From Bacteroidota bacterium (GTDB lineage: Bacteria > Bacteroidota > Ignavibacteria > UBA10030 > UBA6906): a stretch of 5,261 nucleotides of DNA. The notes beneath the pieces were generated by a model. That model searched no databases and had not been told where the DNA came from. It was given only the letters and a program-made list of their open reading frames with translations. Made by a program: the position numbers and the translations under genes. Shown here in pieces: positions 1 to 4,937 of the stretch. The DNA lies in assembly GCA_017860555.1 (NCBI GenBank), contig JAGDMJ010000267.1, positions 1-5,261 on the forward strand, written 5' to 3'. Position 1 is the stretch's first letter; each line of letters begins with the position of its first letter.

Positions 1-168
1 CTTTTAGATAGGAGCGAGGAGCTGCTTGCTAGATGGAGACGCTCCATGGGGCGACAGCAGTGGAATCTCCCCAGGGATTCCATATTTATAGCAAGGTTCC
101 CGGGCACAAACACTCATGCTACCTCATCAGGGGTTGCACAAACAGGTTGGGCACCAGACAAAATTCGA
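1..168. other. Intergenic stretch beyond the terminator, no gene seen
   Basis: No credible coding region is visible on either strand. On the minus strand there is a -10-like TATAAA (bases 85-90 of the plus strand read in reverse) with no good -35 partner. Just downstream of it lies a 7-bp inverted repeat with an 8-base loop (61-67 / 76-82, TGGAATC...GATTCCA). A second small dyad, ATGGAG-ACG-CTCCAT, sits at 33-47. These could be a promoter and operator for a gene off the left edge that is transcribed leftward. A minus-strand frame is open from an ATG at 83 to the window edge, but it has no Shine-Dalgarno sequence and no recognisable product, so I do not call it. Confidence 0.4.
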
Positions 169-203
169 GGGGTCCCCGCTGCAACCGGCGAAGCGGGGAC
201 CCC
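169..203 (-). terminator. Hairpin terminator behind the DszB-like gene
   Basis: A perfect 12-bp inverted repeat (GGGGTCCCCGCT at 169-180, AGCGGGGACCCC at 192-203) encloses an 11-base loop. Read on the minus strand it lies about 50 bases after the stop of the desulfinase-like gene and is followed within a few bases by a short T run (AATTTTG). The very GC-rich stem and its position support intrinsic termination of the leftward transcript. The T tract is short and offset from the stem, so termination may be less than complete, or the hairpin may mainly protect the 3' end of the mRNA. Confidence 0.75.
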
Positions 204-256
204 GTCCTTTCATCGTCATCCAGCGTCCGACTTTCTTCTGACGAGAACTCTCCCGC

Positions 257-1432
257 TTAGCCGAGCCGCAGTGTCATCGCCTCATTCAGCTCAGTTGCCT
301 TTGGAAGCTTCGCCCTGGTACGCTTTTTCCACTCTTCGTCGAGCAGCTCCGCGGCGGCTTTCTCCAGGAATTCGGGCGCGGCCCATTCGAACACATCAAA
401 GTCGTTCTCAATATATCCGTGGCTCAGCATGAAGTCCTTGTTGGTCTGGAGGGCCTGCAGGTTGTATGGCGACAGGACTGGCACCATGTCGAGGTCCTTG
501 ATGTTCCGGTACGTATCCTCGACATCCAGGTAGTACGTCTGCTTGTCGAGGATCGCCGCCGCCGCGTGCTTGTGCTCATTGGCCCAGCGGCCCACCTTTA
601 TGAGGCCCTTCAGGAGTGTCACGACCAATTCGGGGTGCTCTTTGCACGCCACGTCGGTGACCGTGAGCGTAGCCGGAACGTTGGCCCCCTGCAAAGTCCA
701 GTCCGGGTAGCGGGCCAGATTCTCAATGGCCTTGATCTGCCCGGTTTGCTCCTGGATGTGCTGGAAGGGACCGGTCTGAGTATAGATGGCATCCACGAGA
801 CCCTTGAGCAGCGCCGTCTCAAGCGGGCGGAAAGCCAGATCATGCTTGTGGTCACGCTTGAGCCAGAGCTCCGAAGGGTTCTCCATCGGGGTCAGCATCT
901 CCGGTTTATCGTACCAGTCGTCCGGGTAAGGGAATTCGACGATCTCTACGTCGTCACGGGTCATGTCATTGAGCATGAGCATCAGCTCAATCCCCTGCTC
1001 TTCCTGAACGCGCCACCAGTCGTTCTTGATGACGTTGCCGCTTTTCGAGAGACCGATCTTCTTCCCCTTGAGGTCCTTCATCCGGTAGATCTGGTCGCGG
1101 CTGCGCACGAGCATGCAGCCCCCCTCGTAGACATGCGTCGTCCCGATGAGCCGCGTGCGGCGGATGTCGGCCTGAACGTGGATGGCCGGGAAGCAGCCAC
1201 CAAAACGCATCAGATTGTCGAGGTTGTGGACATAGTGCGGGTACCAGTCGTTCTCGCGGGTGGAGCGAAGGTACCTGTATGTGATGCCGATCTTCTTGAA
1301 TTCCTCCTTTACCCAGCCGATTTCCTGGTCGACATTGCTTGCGGACACGAGCGGGCAGTTGGTGTAGTAGAACTCTTTCCAATCCACATCAACCGAACGC
1401 ATCGTCTTTCCTTTGATCGTCATTGTACCCAT
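257..1432 (-). CDS. DszB-like aryl-sulfinate desulfinase (NMT1/SsuA-type periplasmic-binding-protein fold)
   Basis: This 391-residue protein resembles DszB, 2'-hydroxybiphenyl-2-sulfinate desulfinase, which releases sulfite from an aryl sulfinate in the last step of the 4S dibenzothiophene pathway. From memory of the Rhodococcus sequence, these blocks align: YTNCPL (23-28) with YSNCPV, RFGG (76-79) with RFGG, RTRLIG (92-97) with RTRLLG, KKIGLS (124-129) with RRIGVS, and WAAPEFL (350-356) with WAAPEFL. The catalytic set is kept: Cys26 (DszB Cys27), His66 (His60, exactly ten residues before the Arg), Arg76 (Arg70) and Gly79 (Gly73). There is no signal peptide or lipobox, which argues for a cytosolic enzyme rather than a transporter binding protein. 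The ATG at 1432 is chosen because AGGA lies 7 bases upstream; an in-frame GTG at 1534 would add a poor 34-residue extension. The protein is somewhat longer than DszB, with a charged C-terminal tail (about 357-391). Physiological substrate unknown; no dszA or dszC is nearby. Confidence 0.82.
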   Translation of the reverse strand: MGTMTIKGKTMRSVDVDWKEFYYTNCPLVSASNVDQEIGWVKEEFKKIGITYRYLRSTRENDWYPHYVHNLDNLMRFGGCFPAIHVQADIRRTRLIGTTHVYEGGCMLVRSRDQIYRMKDLKGKKIGLSKSGNVIKNDWWRVQEEQGIELMLMLNDMTRDDVEIVEFPYPDDWYDKPEMLTPMENPSELWLKRDHKHDLAFRPLETALLKGLVDAIYTQTGPFQHIQEQTGQIKAIENLARYPDWTLQGANVPATLTVTDVACKEHPELVVTLLKGLIKVGRWANEHKHAAAAILDKQTYYLDVEDTYRNIKDLDMVPVLSPYNLQALQTNKDFMLSHGYIENDFDVFEWAAPEFLEKAAAELLDEEWKKRTRAKLPKATELNEAMTLRLG

Positions 1433-1456
1433 AGGTGATTCCTTTCTTTTTGGTTG

Positions 1457-1489
1457 ATCTCCGATTACACACAAATCTCCGATAACACA
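1457..1489. repeat. Two direct 15-bp repeats in the leader of the DszB-like gene
   Basis: ATCTCCGATTACACA (1457-1471) is repeated as ATCTCCGATAACACA (1475-1489), with one mismatch and a start-to-start distance of 18 bases. On the minus strand the pair lies in the untranslated leader, about 25-57 bases before the chosen ATG and just upstream of the ribosome-binding site. It could be a tandem operator, or a slippage-derived spacer repeat with no function. I could not find a convincing -35/-10 or -24/-12 promoter in the 134-base spacer. Confidence 0.6.
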
Positions 1490-1566
1490 GCCACACGGCG
1501 GTTTGTCGTTTTCAACTTGCATGGAGAGCCTCACGTCGATGTGAACTCATTGAATCATCGCAAGAT

Positions 1567-1959
1567 CTATCCCAGTGGACCGGAACGGAATAACATGCTG
1601 ACGAACACGAGCAGGCCAAAAAGCCCGATCAGGATAGCCACGACAATCGTCAGGTCCCACGGATTGTACGGCTGATCGGCTCTCAGCTTCTTTACATATC
1701 TCCAGTGCTGAACACAGGCAACCAGGAGCGCGAAAGTTCCGATCCCGATGAGCGCAAGACCGAAGTTTCGCGGCGCATCCGGGTACAATGCCGGCACCTG
1801 GCTTTGCGCCTGAAACATCTGGAGAAACTTGTAGATGGTAAACCCAAAGGAGATCATCGAGAGCGCTGTTCGAAGCCAGGCCATCAGGTTGCGTTCAGCA
1901 GCCAATCGGGTGCGGTCCAGCGCAAGGATGTCGTTCAGTTTCAGTTCCGTGTCTTTCAT
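1567..1959 (-). CDS. DUF202 family (YidH-like) inner-membrane protein
   Basis: A 130-residue integral membrane protein with three predicted helices at about 31-48, 65-85 and 102-124. The cytosolic N-terminus carries the hallmark DUF202 motif R16-x3-A20-x-E22-R23-N24-x2-A27-W28-x-R30-T31, immediately before the first helix. This domain also occurs in E. coli YidH; the biochemical role of small stand-alone members is not established. The ATG at 1959 is chosen because a strong GGAGG lies 6 bases upstream. Extending to 2028 would add 23 unrelated residues and bury that site. The stop lies 134 bases before the DszB-like start, on the same strand, so co-transcription is possible but not shown. The family is recognised with confidence; any role with the desulfinase is inference. 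Confidence 0.88.
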   Translation of the reverse strand: MKDTELKLNDILALDRTRLAAERNLMAWLRTALSMISFGFTIYKFLQMFQAQSQVPALYPDAPRNFGLALIGIGTFALLVACVQHWRYVKKLRADQPYNPWDLTIVVAILIGLFGLLVFVSMLFRSGPLG

Positions 1960-2025
1960 GTGTTGCCTCCGAATCTTCACCCGCCCGGCCAGCAACCGCG
2001 GGTTAACGTAACGGCCATTTCTTGG

Positions 2026-2048
2026 CAACTACCCTGGATGTGTAGTTG
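2026..2048. promoter_or_regulatory. Inverted repeat upstream of the DUF202 gene
   Basis: CAACTAC (2026-2032) and GTAGTTG (2042-2048) form a perfect 7-bp inverted repeat with a 9-base spacer, about 67-89 bases upstream of the DUF202 start codon. It could be an operator or an RNA hairpin in the leader. No T tract follows on the minus strand, so a terminator is unlikely. Function not known. Confidence 0.3.
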
Positions 2049-2238
2049 TTACCGGAGGGCTCTCAGGAACAGAGGTTCCGGGCTGGGGGGGACGGCCGAA
2101 TCATTTCACCGCCAGCAACGCAAAGAGTCTCATTGTGCGCAACGCGAGCGTCACCATGACAAAAGCCCGCGTGTCCACCTCTGCAACAGAAAAGAGCGGT
2201 GATATAGCCGCGTCGAGATTTCAGGTTGAGTGACTGAT

Positions 2239-2266
2239 ACTGATCACGATCTTCTGACCCCTGATC
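2239..2266. repeat. Degenerate CTGA heptad repeat
   Basis: CTGA at 2240, CGAT at 2247, CTGA at 2254 and CTGA at 2261 fall on an exact 7-base period, with an extra CTGA at 2234. The pattern is a weaker copy of the four-unit TCTGA heptad array at 4905-4932. It lies in non-coding sequence just downstream of the ABM gene stop, as the other array lies just downstream of the beta-barrel gene stop. Confidence 0.4.
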
Positions 2267-2305
2267 CATCCCGAGTCGTTATGAAATCTCATCAAATACG
2301 ATTGC

Positions 2306-2653
2306 TCATGCACTCCCCTGCTCAGAATCCGGGTCTGCCATGCGGACTTTCTCAATGAGCTCCAGACCCTGTTCATTCGCGACATCGTAGACGGACACAT
2401 CAGGTTTTCTGGTTGATAGTTCCATCATGGCCAGGATCTTTGCGTATTCATCGGATCGCAGATGCCGCAAAAGGTCCGCCTTCGATTCCCAGCATTCCAT
2501 ATACAGAAAGGCATCAGGATCAGATTCGATCGCCAGGGTGCAGCTCAGGCACCCCCGTTGGACACGCGTCGGCTCCAGGAGTCCCGTGAGAAACCCCCGC
2601 ACTGCCTCCTGATCGGAAGCGCTCGGAAAGATGCGCACAAGGTTGATGAACAT
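2306..2653 (-). CDS. ABM-fold protein (antibiotic biosynthesis monooxygenase / putative quinol monooxygenase family)
   Basis: A 115-residue protein of the dimeric ferredoxin-like ABM superfamily. The N-terminal strand (MFINLVRIFP) is followed by a helix and then the hallmark block EPTRVQRGCLSC (about 27-38), strand FLYMECWES (about 50-58) with its conserved E-x-W, and helix ADLLRHLRSDEYAKIL (about 60-75). Family members include cofactor-free monooxygenases acting on quinols or polycyclic aromatics, haem-degrading enzymes and some with no known reaction, so the substrate cannot be named. The ATG at 2653 is chosen; a TTG two codons upstream (2659) is also in frame. Neither has a Shine-Dalgarno sequence. 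A -24/-12 promoter sits so close that transcription would begin almost at the ATG, implying a leaderless or near-leaderless mRNA. The acidic tail after about residue 100 is not part of the core fold. Confidence 0.83.
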   Translation of the reverse strand: MFINLVRIFPSASDQEAVRGFLTGLLEPTRVQRGCLSCTLAIESDPDAFLYMECWESKADLLRHLRSDEYAKILAMMELSTRKPDVSVYDVANEQGLELIEKVRMADPDSEQGSA

Positions 2654-2665
2654 GATCAAACAAGA

Positions 2666-2681
2666 GGCACTTCGTGTACCA
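2666..2681 (-). promoter_or_regulatory. Sigma-54 (-24/-12) promoter for the ABM gene
   Basis: The minus strand reads TGGTACACGAAGTGCC. Compared with the consensus TGGCACG-N4-TTGCW, it has the invariant GG and GC with exactly ten bases between them, TGG-Y-AC in the -24 box and TGC in the -12 box. It mismatches mainly at the first T of the -12 box and at the final W. A start site would fall near 2655, almost at the ABM start codon. The gene just upstream encodes a sigma-54 activator, which strengthens the call. A hand scan of the other leaders in the window for GG-N10-GC gave no comparable site. Confidence 0.62.
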
Positions 2682-2700
2682 TAAATCGGCGAGGGCGTTG

Positions 2701-2755
2701 AGTCATCTGGAAGTTACGGAGTAACAGTGGCTTACAAGGAATGACTGTGAGTCGT
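2701..2755. promoter_or_regulatory. Candidate upstream activator sites for the sigma-54 activator
   Basis: Two dyads lie upstream of the -24/-12 site: GTTAC-GGA-GTAAC (2713-2725, perfect) and ATGACT-GTG-AGTCGT (2741-2755, five of six pairs). An outlying AGTCAT at 2701-2706 is the exact complement of the ATGACT half-site. Relative to the predicted start their centres are at about -64 and -93; the second is in the range usual for enhancer-binding proteins. Fis-type HTH activators bind such inverted repeats as dimers. The match to this regulator is inferred from proximity only. Confidence 0.35.
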
Positions 2756-2802
2756 CACGCAGACGGCAGGGCAGGAGAAAGGTGGAATATCGCCTTAGGA
2801 CG

Positions 2803-4788
2803 CTATATGGTCTTCTTGCGTTTCGTAGGGATCCCCAATTTCTTCATTTTTGAATAGAGACTCGAGGGATTCATTCCAAGCCATGCCGCAGCCCCTTCAT
2901 CCCCTTTGATCCGCCAGGAGGTCTGATTCAACACAGAGAGAATGTGGCTTCTTTCAACCCCCTCGAGCGTACGTGCGGGAACCACGCCCGGGTCTCCCGG
3001 TTCGGGCAATCTGACGGTCAATAGATCTCCCTGACTGATAATAAAGGCCTGTTCAATGAGATTCTTCAGCTCTCGCACGTTTCCCGGCCAGTGATAATGC
3101 ACAAGGGCCTCCATCGTTTCCTTCGGAATGCGCCGTATCTCCTTTCTCATCTCCCTGGAGAACCGCTCCACGAAACTCCAGACAAGCATCGGAATATCTT
3201 CCTTCCGGTTTCGCAGCGGGGGCACTTCGATCGGGAAGACATTCAGACGGTAATACAGATCCTCGCGAAAGCGTCCCTCTCTCACTTCTTTGGCCAGGTT
3301 CCGGTTCGTGGCCGCCAGCACGCGTACATTCACTTTCACGGTTCTCGGGCTGCCCAGGACTTCAAAGCAGCCCTCCTGGAGTACTCCAAGAAGTTTCGAC
3401 TGCGTCTCCCTGGCCAACTCTCCGATCTCATCGAGGAAGATCGTCCCATTGTCGGCCAATTGGAAACGGCCGATCTGCCGGGTCAGGGCCCCGGTGTAGG
3501 CCCCACGCTCGCGCCCGAACAATTCGCTCTCGATCAGAGTGGAAGGCAGGGAAGCACAATCGACTTTCACCATCAATCTATCCTTCCGTCCGCTCATGCC
3601 ATGGATCGCCCGTGCCACCAGTTCTTTCCCCGTCCCCGTTTCGCCGGTAATCAGGACGGTAGCGTCGGTCCGCGCAACCTGCTCAATCTTTTTCAGTACT
3701 GTGCCGATGGCACTGCTTTTGCCGATGATTTCCACATGCGGCCGTGAAAGATTGACCTCCTTGCGAAGATAGCGGGCCTCGTCTTCCAGCAAATCCTTCA
3801 GTCGCTTGATCTCTTCAAGTGAACGCCTGGCATTCTCCTCGGCGTTCTTCCGTTCTGTCACATCAATGGAAACGCCGAGCAAATGATTCCCTCCGCCAAA
3901 AGATTCAGGCGAGCGGGCTCCCTGGACGGCTAACCATCGGATCTCGCCGTCGGGAAGGACAATACGATACTCCGTACGGAGAGAGTGCCCAGCCGACGAT
4001 GCGGCGTTTATCTCTTCTTTCAACCGAGCCAGGTCATCGGGATGAACAATACTGAATATTTTTTCCAGGGGGATCGGCTGGTCCGGGTCAACCCCGTAAA
4101 GTTCCCTCGCTCTATCCGTGGCCCAGATTATGTGAGATCCCAAATCGAGATCCCATAAACCCGCTCCAGCCAATTCCGCGGCAAGATCCAGACGAACCTC
4201 CGCCTGCCGCCGCGCGATAACTGCCTTGTTCCGCTCCAGCGCCGTGACCAGAAATTCGGCGAAGACCCGCAACCGCGGGATGTACTGGGCCAGCCATGGT
4301 GGACCCGGCCGTGTCCAGGCTAGATGGAGCGTGTTGCGGGTTATTCCATCGACCTGCACAGGTATGAGAAGGTAGGATTGGACCTTCAGCGATTCGCTCA
4401 GCTGGCGGTCGAGCGCTGCTTCCTCTGGAAGCTCATCCAGCGAGTTGACGAGGACAATTTCCCCCCGGATGATTCTGGCAACTCTCCACGGGTTTGTCGG
4501 ACCATAATCCATCTTGGGCGGGACCACCGGAATATTCGCAGACGTCTGGACGTGCGACAGATACACTTCTCTTGTCGCCGGGTTGACGCGGAAAATTCCA
4601 CACATGTCTGTGTCGAAAAACGTGCGGATCTTGCCGAGTGCGGTGTCAATTTCTGCATCGATATCCTGCGGAGACAACGAGAGAAATCTGGCTGAGATTT
4701 CGGTAAGAAGCATCTCAAACCGAAGTTCGCCCGCGGGTTCCGCGACTCTTTCAATGGGGTCCGGTCCTGCCATTCTGGTACTTTTCAA
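2803..4788 (-). CDS. Sigma-54-dependent enhancer-binding activator, GAF-PAS-AAA+-Fis HTH
   Basis: A 661-residue regulator that would activate RNA polymerase-sigma-54 by ATP hydrolysis. A GAF domain (about 25-188) and a PAS domain (about 200-313, ending in the typical GVSIDVTERK) form the sensor, joined by a charged coiled coil (313-345) to the AAA+ domain (about 353-580). Visible motifs are Walker A GETGTGKE (382-389), the sigma-54 contact loop as GAYTGA (429-434), Walker B TIFLDE (449-454), the arginine-finger region around R508, and WPGNVREL (567-574). The C-terminal HTH (about 606-655) has the WRIKGDEGAAAWLG form with SSLYSKMKKLGI recognition helix. There is no receiver domain, so it probably senses a ligand or redox signal directly. 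The start is uncertain: TTG at 4788 has GGAG four bases upstream, while ATG at 4773 (656 residues) lacks a good ribosome-binding site. Its likely target is the -24/-12 promoter 122 bases past its stop. Confidence 0.95.
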   Translation of the reverse strand: MKSTRMAGPDPIERVAEPAGELRFEMLLTEISARFLSLSPQDIDAEIDTALGKIRTFFDTDMCGIFRVNPATREVYLSHVQTSANIPVVPPKMDYGPTNPWRVARIIRGEIVLVNSLDELPEEAALDRQLSESLKVQSYLLIPVQVDGITRNTLHLAWTRPGPPWLAQYIPRLRVFAEFLVTALERNKAVIARRQAEVRLDLAAELAGAGLWDLDLGSHIIWATDRARELYGVDPDQPIPLEKIFSIVHPDDLARLKEEINAASSAGHSLRTEYRIVLPDGEIRWLAVQGARSPESFGGGNHLLGVSIDVTERKNAEENARRSLEEIKRLKDLLEDEARYLRKEVNLSRPHVEIIGKSSAIGTVLKKIEQVARTDATVLITGETGTGKELVARAIHGMSGRKDRLMVKVDCASLPSTLIESELFGRERGAYTGALTRQIGRFQLADNGTIFLDEIGELARETQSKLLGVLQEGCFEVLGSPRTVKVNVRVLAATNRNLAKEVREGRFREDLYYRLNVFPIEVPPLRNRKEDIPMLVWSFVERFSREMRKEIRRIPKETMEALVHYHWPGNVRELKNLIEQAFIISQGDLLTVRLPEPGDPGVVPARTLEGVERSHILSVLNQTSWRIKGDEGAAAWLGMNPSSLYSKMKKLGIPTKRKKTI

Positions 4789-4846
4789 CTTGCTCCGTTG
4801 GTGGAAGGACTACGCAATGTGGATTTGCCTGGTAAAGTGTTCCGGT

Positions 4847-4866
4847 GCTCATCGGGGTCGATGAGC
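4847..4866. promoter_or_regulatory. Perfect 20-bp dyad upstream of the activator gene
   Basis: GCTCATCG (4847-4854) and CGATGAGC (4859-4866) form a perfect 8-bp inverted repeat around a 4-base centre, followed directly by the palindrome TACATGTA (4867-4874). It lies 59-78 bases before the activator's TTG start and 71-90 bases after the stop of the beta-barrel gene. No T tract follows on the minus strand, so an operator or autoregulatory site is as likely as a terminator for the upstream gene. Its sequence differs from the dyads at 2713-2755. Confidence 0.45.
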
Positions 4867-4904
4867 TACATGTATGAGGGCGGTTTGGTGCAGCCAATGC
4901 GAAT

Positions 4905-4932
4905 TCTGACGTCTGAGTTCTGATTTCTGATG
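4905..4932. repeat. Four-unit TCTGA heptad tandem repeat
   Basis: TCTGA occurs at 4905, 4912, 4919 and 4926, an exact 7-base period with two variable bases per unit (units TCTGACG, TCTGAGT, TCTGATT, TCTGATG). It is non-coding and starts six bases past the stop codon of the beta-barrel gene. Heptameric short tandem repeats of this kind are known intergenic elements in some bacteria, for example cyanobacterial STRR sequences. Whether this one is functional or slippage-generated cannot be told here. Confidence 0.7.
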
Positions 4933-4937
4933 TTCGC

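Larger units (their letters stand above)
1960..2305. other. 346-base spacer between the ABM and DUF202 genes
   Basis: No gene is convincing here. The visible structures are: a 7-bp inverted repeat CAACTAC / GTAGTTG with a 9-base loop (2026-2048), upstream of the DUF202 ribosome-binding site; a small GGAAC-AGAG-GTTCC hairpin (2066-2079); and a degenerate CTGA heptad array (about 2240-2266). On the minus strand, bases 2220-2101 are open for 39 codons and encode a hydrophobic, basic stretch ending MRLFALLAVK. That frame has only a GTG (2178) or an ATG (2157) as start and no Shine-Dalgarno sequence. It may be chance or the remnant of a decayed gene. The spacer presumably carries the promoter for the DUF202 gene, but I could not identify it. 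Confidence 0.5.

Noticed and set aside
46..432. 128-codon plus-strand frame at the left end
   Set aside because: It runs through the terminator hairpin and the end of the DszB-like gene; Ala/Arg/Ser/Pro-rich shadow.
419..1438. 339-codon open frame on the plus strand
   Set aside because: It is antisense to the DszB-like gene, shows no domain, and is the usual long shadow of a GC-rich coding region. The minus strand has the recognisable family and the ribosome-binding site.
1433..1534. GTG-initiated 34-residue N-terminal extension of the DszB-like protein
   Set aside because: It encodes the direct repeats as CVIGD-CVIGD, looks untranslated, and the ATG at 1432 has a well-spaced AGGA.
1705..2202. 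165-codon plus-strand frame across the DUF202 gene
   Set aside because: It is antisense to DUF202 in its first half and has a non-protein-like, Arg/His/Cys-rich composition in the spacer half.
2196..2210. GG-N10-GC arrangement on the minus strand upstream of DUF202
   Set aside because: Spacing fits, but the sequence (CGGCTATATCACCGCT) misses TGG, the -24 AC and the -12 TT.
2063..2269. 68-codon minus-strand frame in the spacer
   Set aside because: Composition is unlike a protein, there is no ribosome-binding site, and it passes through the heptad array.
3091..3747. 218-codon plus-strand frame, with shorter plus-strand frames at 3290, 3539, 3819, 4324 and 4514
   Set aside because: All lie antisense to the AAA+ activator, have low-complexity His/Arg/Pro-rich composition and match no family.
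4811..4830. GGCAAATCCACATTGC on the minus strand as a sigma-54 promoter for the activator
   Set aside because: The GG-to-GC spacing is 12, not 10, and the -24 box lacks the AC.
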